Shown here piece after piece: positions 23,897 through 34,553 of a DNA stretch of 64,000 nucleotides (its first letter is position 1; each line of letters begins with the position of its first letter). The translations under genes and the position numbers were made by a program. The notes under the pieces are model-generated. The model was not told the origin of the DNA and searched no databases. It saw nothing but the letters and a program-made list of their open reading frames with translations. The stretch comes from Nageia nagi (Eukaryota > Pinophyta), in NCBI GenBank assembly GCA_050084985.1, contig JBITNC010000002.1, forward strand, positions 24,614,001-24,678,000, read 5' to 3'.

Positions 23897-24247
23897 TTAT
23901 GATGATGAAATCCTATGATTTCTTAGATGGAGGATTTGGCATTATTTTTTATTACAAACATGGATAATTTCTTTTCACTTACCTGGTGGAGTCATGGGAG
24001 TGATATGTCCTACTTCAAAGGAACCTGTATGAGTTTTATATTAGTGGAGGGTTGGTTAGGAAGTCTCAAGTTTATTATAAGTCTATAGATCAATTGGAAT
24101 TTGTTGCTAGCACATTTGTAGAGTGTTGAAACTCTTTTGATTTTGAATCCTATCTGGTGGTGTGTGACCTACTACATTCTTCACCTGTTAAGAGGTTTTT
24201 TCATCTTTGAAACTTTAATCTTGAGCAAATTTTGTAAGGGTTCTTTT
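23897..24247. other. CACTA interior, no gene recognised
   Basis: It continues the sequence broken by the copia insertion at 15498. Short frames such as SHGSDMSYFKGT can be read but match no family I recognise. Confidence 0.4.
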
Positions 24248-24880
24248 ACTAGTGTTTAACTTACTCCTAATTATGATTATGATTTTGTGGGGTTTTTTTA
24301 AATATGATTCCATGCTTATTCTTGACTATGATTTTGTGGGGGTTTTACTAGGATTTTGTGGTTATCCTTGAGTAAAATACCCTAATCATAATTATGATTT
24401 TATGAGGGTATTTAACATGATTTCATGGCTATCTTTGAGTAAAATACCCTTATCATGATTAGGGGTTTTAACATGATTTAATGGCTATCCTTGATTACAA
24501 TTTTATGGGGTTTTTTTAACATGATTTTATGGCTATTCTTGACTATGATTTTGTGGGATTGATGGTTATACTTGAGTAGAATTCCCTGATTATGATTGAT
24601 GGTTTTAACATGATTATATGTCTATCCTTGATTGCAATTTTGTAGGATTTTTTAACATAATTCCTTGGTTATCCTTGAGTAAAATTACCTAATTATGACT
24701 GGTTTTGTGGGGGGTTTTAACGTGATTCAGTGGCTATTCTTGAATTTAATTTTATGGGGTTTTTAAAACATGATTCCATGGATATCCTTGAGTAAAACAC
24801 CCTAATCGTAATTGGAATTTTGTTAGGTTTTAAAAAATATTCTATGGATATCTTTGATTACGATTTCATTTATTTTTATA
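24248..24880. repeat. minisatellite of alternating 48- to 56-bp units
   Basis: Imperfect repeats alternate between a form with AACATGATTTCATGGC, CTTGAGTAAAATACCCTAA and a GGGGTTTT end, and a form with CTTGATTACAATTTTATGGGG. This gives a higher-order period of about 105 bp over roughly 630 bp. Confidence 0.8.
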
Positions 24881-25372
24881 GTTTTTCAAGCTCTAAAATT
24901 GGAAAAGAATATCATTTTATATGAAGTATATAAATTATTATCAAATAGAAACTTGCATTTCATAAATCATTGTTAGTAATAATTCTATAGATTATTAGGA
25001 ATCTATTAAATAATCTTGAATTACTTAAGGTTAATTATTCAATAGGGGAAAAGTTTCTTATTGAGATGTAAATCTCATATATATTAAATTATTACTTATG
25101 GTCTAGTTGATCCAGGAAGAGAATGATGGAGGATTCCAAATGTAACAATATTGGATATTCACATTAGATAATTATTTTGATTATTGATTTTGGTAGATTG
25201 ATATGTTGTTATCTTACTTCATGGATCTTAGAGCTTGCTCTTTTGAGATAAACTTGTTGATACCGATGTGTTTTAGTTGCAATCTATATTTTGTATTAAA
25301 ATAATATCTCCTTGTTATGATTGTATCATAATTTTTTTTACATAAAGTTATAACATGTAGTAGTATTGTAGA

Positions 25373-25495
25373 GCATATTTGAATCATTTGAGCATAATTG
25401 AAACTGTAGAGTATATTTGAATCATTTGAGCATAATTAAAACTATATAGCATATTTGAATCATTTGAGCATTGTAAAATATATTTGAATCTTATT
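25373..25495. repeat. tandem repeat of about 41 bp, three to four copies
   Basis: Units contain CATATTTGAATCATTTGAGC followed by ATAATTGAAACT; the last copy is shortened. Confidence 0.85.
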
Positions 25496-26127
25496 ATGCT
25501 TATCTTTATTTTCGTATTCCATCTACACTGCATAATCTTCATGTCTAAAAATGGGGCCCAAAAGTTGATGTGACTATTGTAACAAACCTATCAAAAAGTG
25601 ACAAACTAATTTTTTCATGCGTGTACAATTAGACCACCATTGAACCAAATGAGGTGCCTAATATCACAATTTGTAATTTAATATATAAACTTTTTACAAA
25701 TCATATCGTTGTTTGACAAGATGCATGATGTAAACACATTTTCATGGACTATAATGATTGGGACAATGATTGTAGGATATGCAAAAAATGGGGCTTTTAA
25801 AAAATTCCTAAGATATCTATGCAAAAGGTGGAATAATACACAAGGCCCCACAATTGTTTGATAAGATGCATAATGCAAATATAATTTTATGGAATGTAGT
25901 GACTACATGATATGTAGAAAGTGGGTTTTTTGAAAAAGGCACTAAGATATGTATGTAAAAGATGGAATAATACATAAGGTTTGGGAATTATTTGATAAGA
26001 TGAATAATGAAAACATAATTTTATGGTTTGTAATGATTGTAAGATACATAAAAAATAGGTTTTCTAAAAAATACATTTCCTCTTTTCCATCACCTTTGCA
26101 AATTGAAAATGCCTAATAACTTTATAA

Positions 26128-26690
26128 GTACCCTAATAGCATAACCTTTGTATGTGTTCTACTTGCATAAAACCATGCAAGTCTAGTGCATGAGGGCTAT
26201 AAATACTTTAATAGCATGAGTGAAACTTATTGCATTATTCATGGGATGAATCATTATATGCATTGTTGATGTTCTAGCATAATATTTGTATGTGTTCTGC
26301 TTGCATGTAACCATGCAAATCTAGTAGATGAGGGCTATACATACTTTAATAACTTGAGTGAATCTTATTGCAGTATTCCTAGAATGAATCATTATATGCA
26401 TTATTGCTTCTAACATAACCTTTATCTATGTTCCACTTGCATGTAGCTATGCAAGTCTAGCGGATGCAAGCTATAAATACTTTAATAGCATGAGTGACTC
26501 TTATTGCCTTATTCCTAGGATGAATAATTATATGCATCATTGAATATGCTTCTAGCATAAAACTTTGTATGTGTTCTACTTGCATGCAACTATGTAAGTC
26601 TACTAGATGAGGGTTGTAAATACTTTAATAGCATAAGTGATTCTTGTTGCATTATTCTTGAGATGAATCATTATATGCATTGTTGAACTT
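26128..26690 (+). repeat. four tandem copies of a 129- to 140-bp PPR-derived unit, block A
   Basis: Each unit reads roughly CTTTGTATGTGTTCTACTTG, CATGCAAGTCTAGTGGATGA, TACTTTAATAGCATGAGTGA, ATGAATCATTATATGCATT. In frame it encodes the ACNHASLVDEG to MNHYM segment of a PPR protein. Units are separated by small spacers that break the frame. Confidence 0.85.
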
Positions 26691-27289
26691 CTTGATTATG
26701 CAGGCTACCTTGAGGAAGCTTTCAACTTCATTGCCAAAATGCCCATAAAGCTTAAAATACATAAAAAGTACTTTTTTCATGCTTGTACAATTATACCACC
26801 ATTGAACTAAAGGAGGTTTCTAATATCATAGTTTGGAGTTTAATATACCAACTTTCTAAAAATCATATGCTTGTTTGACAAGATGCATAATGTGAATATA
26901 ATTTTATGGACTATTATGATTTCTGCAATGACTATAGGATATGTAAAAAATGAGTTTTCTAAAAAGGCCCTATGACATTTATGTGAAAGGTGGAATAATA
27001 AAAAGGCCCTAGAATTGTTTACCAAGATGAATGATGAAAACATAGTTTCATGGACTGTAATAACTGAAAGATATGTAAAAAATGAATTTTTTGAAAAAAG
27101 CCTTAATATATGTATGTAAAATGTGGAATAATACACAAGGCTTGAAAATTATTTGATAAGATGCATGATGCAAATGCAGTTTCATGGTTTGATATGATTG
27201 TAAGATACACACAAAATAGGTTTTATAAAAAATGCCTCTCTTCTACTCCATCACCTTTGAAAACTTGAAATGCCTAATAATTTTCCAAG

Positions 27290-27845
27290 TGCCCTAATAG
27301 TATAACCTTTGTATATGTTATACTTGCATGCAACCATACAAGTCTAGTGTATGAGGCCTATAAATGCTTTAATAGCATGAGTGGCTATTATTGCATTATT
27401 CTTGGGATGAATCAATATATGCATTATTGACCTTTTAGCATAACATTTGTATGTATTCTACTTTCATGTAACCATGCAAGTCTAGTGGATGAGGGCTATA
27501 AATACTTTAATAGCATGACTAACTCTTATTACATTATTCCTAGGATGAATCATTATTTGCATTGTTGCTTCTAACATAATCTTTATTTATGTTCTAATTT
27601 CATGTAGCCATGCAAGTCTATTGGATGCAAGCTATAAATTATTTAATAGCATGAGTGAATCTTATTGCATTATTCCTAAGATGAATCATTATATGCATTA
27701 TTGATCTTCTAGCTCATAATCTTTGTATGTTTTCTACTTGCATGTAACTATGTAAGTCTAGTGGATAAGGACTGTAAATACTTTAATAACATGAGCAACT
27801 CTTATTGCATTATTCTTGGGATGAATAATTCTATGCATTATTGAC
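27290..27845 (+). repeat. four tandem copies of the same PPR-derived unit, block B
   Basis: Same unit and copy number as block A. The first copy is still open: PNSITFVYVILACNH, then a segment ending GMNQYMHY. The matching copy number suggests the expansion came before the larger 1.13-kb duplication. Confidence 0.85.
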
Positions 27846-27943
27846 CTTCTTGATCATGCAGGCTATCTTGAGAAATATTTCACCTTCATTACCAAAATGG
27901 CCATAAAACTTAAAAGAAATGTATGCAAAATGTGAAAGATTCA

Positions 27944-28289
27944 TGTTTTTAACACCAAAAAAGAAGTTTTAATTTAATTAAAATATACTTTTTAGGTATC
28001 TATAATTATTTGTTTATTTAAATAATTTATTTTTATTGAGTATTGTACACTCTCACTATCTTTGTGTTTTATGGAAATAGGTTGACCCAAAGATAAGCCT
28101 AAGAAGGTGTCTTGACATTAGAACTTGATAAGCCCAATGAGGAGCCTTGGAACTAGACCTATTTCCTATAAAGGAAGTGAAGGGTTATGCATTATGTATC
28201 ATGATATAATTTGGATCCTTATTAGGTGGTAACTAAAATACTTTTTAATTGATATTCTTCAGTGTTACCTATCATATAGGTATTTTGTT
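27944..28289 (+). repeat. left LTR of the gag-only element, first part
   Basis: It starts TGTTTTTAAC. It is interrupted at 28289 by the insertion of the larger element and resumes at 39896 or 39901, depending on which copy of TTGTT is counted. Confidence 0.8.
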
Positions 28290-29138
28290 TGTAGACACCT
28301 AAAAATGTCCCCTTGTTAACTAGTAAACATTGGAATAATCATAACTCTTTATACAAGCCTCAAACAAGCTTGAAAACTCCATTATTGGATAGCTCTCATC
28401 GAGTACATGCAAAACGAGTGTTCACATGAACCCTTTTCGATAAAAATTGACTATTTGGTGGGCATTTTAACATTGTTATAAAAATGGAAAACTAGTCACC
28501 GGTGACCCAAAACAAACGCTGACATTTTGAGCCAGTTACTGGCATCCATATTCCAATCATCGGTGACTCTATAACAATCGAACATACACCAAAATAGTGA
28601 GAGAAAGTTGAAACATTTCAACTTTCCAAGATGATGTGGATAAAGGGGGTCAGTTACGACCTACAGTGGCTTTTCACTTCCTCTTACCAGCCTTTGAACA
28701 TCTCACCCAAAATCTATAAATACAAGCTAATACAAAGCAAATTAAAGAGGATCTTGACCCATTTTTGGAGTAGGGTAATGCTACCAAAATCTTGTGAGCT
28801 CATACCTTTTATTGTTTTATGCTAGCTTCCATTTAATACATGTCATACATAGATGCTTTGATGTTATTATCTTTTGCATGTGTGTAGGATTTACAGGTTG
28901 TTCATATCAAGAAGAGAAGCAAGCAAATAAAAAACAATGGAGATCTAATACTCTTATTTTGGCAAATGGAATTTATAAAAGTCCCTTCCAAGGGAAAATT
29001 ATAGTTTGAGCTAAAAATCAATATCTATTTACAATTACAACATTTCTACTTATTTTATATAATTTGAGGTTCAGTGAAGATTGAAGAATAATTGTATTTT
29101 ATGTTATTCTACATTCTAGCTCTATTTTCACTGCAACA
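28290..29138 (+). repeat. 5' LTR of the large gypsy-type element
   Basis: An 849-bp unit starts TGTAGACACCTAAAAATG and ends CTGCAACA, with a TATAAATA box at 28715-28722. Several CCGGTGAC-type motifs (28500-28575) have changed by C-to-T and G-to-A in the partner LTR. Confidence 0.95.
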
Positions 29139-29141
29139 TTC

Positions 29142-29160
29142 TGGCGCTAGAAGGAGGGCC
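29142..29160 (+). promoter_or_regulatory. primer-binding site of the large gypsy-type element
   Basis: TGGCGCTAGAAGGAGGGCC starts three bases after the LTR. TGGCGC starts are common in Tat/Ogre-type gypsy elements. I do not assign the exact tRNA. Confidence 0.8.
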
Positions 29161-30576
29161 CTTTCGTTATTGATAGGGAGGTTTTTTGTTTATAATGATT
29201 TTTCCTTTTTGTTATCTGGTTTGTTTGAATTTCTCCATATACTAACTTCAAATTTTGCATTCTATGTGTTTTAGGAAATCTGTTACAGAAATGCTAGCGA
29301 CTATAATCAGACATCGATGATTCAGAAGGAATGCCAACATTTTATAAAGTAATCCAAACTAAATGCCAGATATTGGAATCAGACACCGATGACTCAGACT
29401 AAATGCTAGCGACCTCTGTCTAAATGCTAATGACTCATACTCAGGTCATTTTGTCTCTTTTTGTTATTTCTAAAAAATTAAAATAAAATGCATAATGTAT
29501 TGTTAAAATGAAAGAATACTTTTGAATGTGATTCCTTTGCCTAGAATGCATATAAGAATGGGTAGAAAAGGTTAAATGCATTTTTTATTAATTTATTTTA
29601 TTTTATTTTATGTAAAATGTTATGTATTTATTTTCATGTTTTGGGTGAAGGGTACGTACACATTAAATACTTTTTATCTTGTCTACTTATGCTCTCCCTT
29701 TACGCTTCATGCGATCTAAGGTGACCAAAATAGACCTGATAAGAAGGAGTAATTAATTCTTCTTTTCTTTCATATTCACACTATCATTAATTTGGTTAAT
29801 TTATCCACACATAATGACCTCTTACCAAGTTTTCCCTTACCACTCCATTAGAGGTTGAAGGGATATGTGACTAGTAAGAGGAGGTAATTTACTACACATA
29901 ATGCTTCCACAATTGGATGGGATAAATGAATCACAATTAATTTGGAATTAACCTAAAGGAAAATAAATCGAGTTTTGGGTAGTGTAAATCATATTAAAAG
30001 GTTAATGAATTGGAGGGATTCGAATACACTAAGTACTTTCACTTAACAAAGTATGCTCTCACTTTTGCACTTCAAGTGATCCTAAGTGATCAGAAATAAG
30101 TTAAGTGAAAGAGGTAAAATTTATTCACATATTATTTAGAAATATACTTCACATTAACACTCTTAAAGATGTCTGCCCTTACCACTCCATTGGAGGTCGA
30201 AGGGATATGTGACTCTTGGAGGAGTAATTGAACCTCACTTAATTAATTTATCTACACTTAATGGCTTTTTACTAAGTCTGCTCTTACCACTCCATTGGAG
30301 GTCAAAGAGATATGTGACTAGTAAGAAGAGGAAAATTATCACATATAAAACTTCCATAGCTGGAAGGAGTTAATGAACATCATTAAGAGGTTGGATAATG
30401 AATCACATTATAATTAAAAAAGAACAATGGGGTTTATTAAGGTCAAAGTCCACTTAAAATAAACTTTTGTAAAATAAGATAAGTAAATGGACATGAATGT
30501 TTGGGAGGGTAGTATGCATAAATGTATTTTACTTGTTTAAATGCATTTCATAAGGCCTTAAAGGAATTTTGTCATT
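29161..30576 (+). other. untranslated leader with three copies of a hairpin-forming repeat
   Basis: Copies at about 29818-29890, 30172-30230 and 30266-30334 contain CTTACCACTCCATTGGAGGT and GGATATGTGACTAGTAAGAG. In the first copy CCTCTTAC (29818-29825) pairs with GTAAGAGG (29874-29881). A separate cluster of GCTAGCGACT / CCGATGACTCAGA motifs lies at 29290-29450. No coding signal. Confidence 0.65.
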
Positions 30577-33500
30577 ATGAGGTTTGTTTTGGTTGCACTT
30601 TTGAATTATGTTCCTTTTTCTATCAAAGTAAAACCAAAAATACAAAGACTATGGTCACATCTTACCAAGTCAACTTTAGATACCTATTCTACTTCAAAGG
30701 TCATGAAGAATGATTTTTATATTGACATTGAAAAGCTTTTAGCATACTTAGCAAAGATAGAACAATGTACCATACCTCTTATTCAATCCTCAGAAAGCCT
30801 TGTTAGATCCCATGAAGAGCTAGAGTATAGTTCTTCCATTCCTTCACCCTCATCATGGATGAGTTTGACACTGAAAATAATGAGCCCATAATAAAGATTG
30901 AAAACTCATCGACACATCTCATCAAATTAAAATCTTGTTGTGCATCTCCTTTTGAGACTATCGAACCTAATGAATCCAATTTGCTAAGGGATGAATCGAG
31001 TATTAATGCCGAAGGCCTTGATGCAACATCCTATGCTAAATCATGTGACCTCCTAGAGTTAGATACCTTGATGTCTTCACCCCAACCTTGGGATGAATAT
31101 GATATTAAAGAAGAGGAGTTTGACATGAATCTTGAGGATCTTTCAAAGCATTCTTCAGAATTGCAATTTCATTCTCCTCCTCTTCTAGAGGCTACAAGAC
31201 CTTATATTGATTCCCATGAATCTCATGATATTCTTGAGTTCAAGGATGAAACTTGTTCATTCTCATCACATGTAGAAATTGGAGAGCCTCACATAAGAAT
31301 TAAAAAATCTATAGATTGTATTATTGAATCTCAAGAATTTCAATCACAAAGAAATAAAAAATATAAAAATAAAATTTCCAAAGCTAACACACATGAGCTT
31401 AGTAATGAACATCCATGTGGGGAAACAACACATCATGATAATGATACAAAGTTTTATGAGGATGAATGTTATTCGAACCCACTAAAAATACCTTCAAAAT
31501 ATCAAACTAGCTTGATAAAAAATTGGGAATATGATAAAGAAGATAGCCTTACAACAAATAAATTACTTAGGAATATTTTCTATGATGAAAAAGCTAAGAA
31601 TATTTTGCAAAGGGAATCCCATAAACAACAACAAGCATGTTCTTCTCATGATCAACATGATAAAACCTTCAATGAGATTGTCAAAGAAATGAGACAAGAA
31701 GAGATGAGACAAAAGCATGATGTAAAAACCTATGCCAACCAAAAGAGTCAAGCTTGGGTGCAATTATCATCACCATTTAATTACCAAGTATGAAGATATA
31801 AAGACTCTTACTCTAATCAACAAAGAGAATTGCCTCTCGAGAGCTTAGATTATCAACCTCAAAGCCCCTCTTCACAAGCTAGGATAACTAACCCCACCTA
31901 TCAAAAAACACTTCATAGGGCTAGGTCTTGTATGGAAGATTTTGATAGAATGACCTTATATTCAGTAAGAACCTCACAAATAACTCCTCACTATAAGATC
32001 TCAAACAAATTCTTCTATGATCCTTATGCCTGTGCGAAACCCTCATCGCAAGAAAAATGTAGAAAAGCTTTAGCTAAACAATTCAAGGTAGGAGAGATAC
32101 CCTCTTTTGCAGAGTTGGAGGCAAAGTGAAAACACATAGAGAGAGATTATGAAGAAACTGTAAACTTTAGTAAAAGATATGAAGATGTTCAAAGTAAGTT
32201 AGAAGAGGAAGCCAAACTTAAAGAAAGGAATATAGAACTCAAAGAAAAAGAAAAGCAAGAGCTTGACAAACAATGACAAATTTTTGATAAGGTAAAATAA
32301 GAAGTTCGAGATAGTTGGTTACTTCACGAGAAGTCTCAACAAAATAAAGTACAACCACCTACAATTCTTAGAAATCCAATGAAAGGGCATCATTTACCTT
32401 CTAATCTTCCATCATTACCATCTTCACTATTATCAAGATCTCCTTCTGATGATGAATCTTATAATTCAAACCTAAAGTCAGAAAGAAATACCAATCATAG
32501 AAGATACCGAAAACATCCTCAGGGTAGTTGGACAGATAAAGAATTAGAAGATTTCATGAATAAAGAAATGAACATATCAAGGTTCAAGAAGTTGACATAT
32601 GATAATATTTGCAATGAACCCATCCATCCAAGTGTCCCTAAGAAGAAATTACCTCACAATTTTGAAATGCCTAAGATAATTCCTTTTACAGAAAATCAGG
32701 ATCCTAAGGAACATTTAAGGTGGTTTAAGTTTTCAAATTACATAATTTATAATGATGAGGACTTGATGCTACATTTTTTCCCCATGACACTTGCATCCCA
32801 AGCCCTAGAATGGTATAATAATTTATCACGACATAGTATTTATTCATTTCCTCAATTGGCAAACTTGTTTTTACAACATTTTAGGATTTATATCAAAGAG
32901 GAATCTTCTATTACGGATCTTGTAGAACTAAAACAATCTCAAAATGAATCAATTATTGACTTTGTTTCACGATGGAAGGATATACTCTATGGCATGCCCT
33001 ATACCTTACCTCAGGAGGAGTTAGTTAAATTATTCAGTCAAAATTGTTTAAGGCCTATAGCTAGTATATTACAAATCCAACAATATAATACTCTCGAAGA
33101 AGTTATTGCTCAAGCAGTTATAATTGAGAAGGTCAAGATTAAATACGGTGAAATAAAAATTATGAGGAAAGAAAAATATAACAAAAATGAGTATTGTAAT
33201 TATCACCATCAAAGAGGTCATAGTGCAAAAAATTGTCTAGCATTGAGAAATAGAACTCAAAATTCAATCAAAGATAATAACTTGGAAGTTGAAGACCATA
33301 CTTCTATTTCAGATCAAAATTTAAAAAATTATCAAGACTCACTTCCTTCATATCAAGTAAATACAGTATCTATTGTACCTAATTACAGTCAAGTGACACC
33401 CACCTGGAATCCAAGCAATCAACCTATTATAGGAATAGTTGGAGTTGATACTGTAACTCAAAACATACAAGAAAAACAAATTGATATATCATATAATCAA

Positions 33501-33960
33501 AAATCCAAAATGCAAGTTCCTCCATTGGTACATCAACCTATATTTTCTTTTTATGACCATGAGAGACAACCAAACAAGGGACCTCAAGGGTTAGATCCAC
33601 CTATCCAGGTCATCGATAAAGTAAATGGTAAAATTATTAAGAGGATATTAATAGATGAAGGGTCAGATGTCAATATCATATCTACATTGGCATATCACAA
33701 ATTGAATCTTCCTTTCTCTCATATTTCTTTACCATCATTACAAATAAAAGCATTTAATAATGCCTTATGTTCAACAATAGGGTTGATAGTGTTATCCATC
33801 ACCATCGGATGTAAGATGATACAAACATCATTATATATCATCGAAGGAAACATTGAATAATATAATATTCTTTTAGTTAGACCATGGATTCAAGAAATGG
33901 AATGTGTCCCATCTACATTTCATGGTTGTCTAAAATACATTCATGAGGGAGTACTCCATT
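30577..33960 (+). pseudogene. gag-protease polyprotein of the large gypsy-type element
   Basis: It begins in one frame (30577-30891), shifts, and then continues in one frame from 30855 to 33960 with only a few stops, each one base away from arginine or glutamine (31791, 32127, two near 32280-32300, and 33858). The first 400 residues are acidic and serine-rich without known domain, followed by a charged coiled-coil-like stretch (32100-32300). The retrotransposon gag domain follows, with PKEHLRWFKF, FFPMTLASQALEWYNNLS and SIIDFVSRWKDI. A zinc knuckle YCNYHHQRGHSAKNC lies at about 33190. The aspartic protease motif RILIDEGSDVN has its catalytic Asp codon at 33654-33656. After the last stop the protease end reads YNILLVRPWIQEM. 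The protease start has Glu where most have Ser, Thr or Gly. Confidence 0.85.
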
Positions 33961-34010
33961 GTGTATGAAGAGATGAAAATCCATACTCACATTATAATAT
34001 TACAAAATCA

Positions 34011-34553
34011 TTGAAAATGAAAACTCCTATGCAAAAGTCAAAGGGGAAAACATCATCCATCTTTTCTAGGCAAGGGCATAATCATAAAGATATGAGATGG
34101 AAATCAAAATCCAAAGATGATTACAATGATGGAATGCAATCATCGAAACAACCTAAGAGGGTGGTAGATCATATAATGAATGAAAACCTAAAGCCTAAGT
34201 CAATAAAATACGATAAGTATGGACATCATGTTTATCATCATCAATTGGGGCATGATACTAAACATTGCCACCAATTAAATCATGCCTTTCATGATTTGAT
34301 GGATGATATACGATTGGAAGTAGATATACCTTTATTGATAGATAACAATTTACATCATCTACAAAATACATATATACCTTCCCCACAATTAAACAATGAT
34401 GAATTATGTTATTTGCATAAGGATATTCAATCTCCTTCACATCGTTCACATTGGGGTAGTCGTCCCCCACTTAATTTTGATCTCCTCATGTTTTACATAG
34501 ATCACATTGGGGCAATTGCCCTCCATCATAAAAAAAAAAAAAAAAAAACATGA
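34011..34553 (+). pseudogene. extra gag-type zinc-knuckle segment after the protease
   Basis: A 180-codon open frame contains KYGHHVYHHQLGHDTKHCHQ followed by LNHAFHDLMDDIRLEVD. This copies the gag pattern CxYHxxxGHxTxxCxxL plus the DLID-like helix normally found before the protease. The first cysteine is replaced. It ends in a run of 19 adenines. It may come from duplication of the gag C-terminus or from a fused second element. Confidence 0.6.
34530..34548 (+). repeat. run of 19 adenines
   Basis: An uninterrupted A tract at the end of the extra zinc-knuckle frame. It could mark an old reverse-transcription or slippage event. Confidence 0.9.

Larger units (their letters stand above)
25600..27935 (+). 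pseudogene. duplicated and expanded PPR gene fragment
   Basis: Reading frames on the plus strand repeatedly give PPR motifs of the PLS class: LFDKMHDVNTFSW followed by MIVGYAKNGAF at about 25709, then LFDKMHNANIILW and LFDKMNNENIILW with WNxx-GY-like continuations. These are followed by the typical C-terminal segment ITFVCVLLACNHASLVDEG, YKYFNSMSESYCI and GYLEEAFNFIAKMPIK. PPR proteins bind organellar RNA and are numerous in land plants. The whole unit of about 1.13 kb occurs twice in tandem (about 25600-26760 and 26761-27900), and inside each the C-terminal segment is repeated four times. Stops and frameshifts rule out function. It lies within the CACTA element, so capture by that transposon is the likely origin. 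Confidence 0.8.

Noticed and set aside
24248-24880. Possible CRISPR-like array
   Set aside because: Units are imperfect, adjacent and without unique spacers; the genome is plant nuclear.
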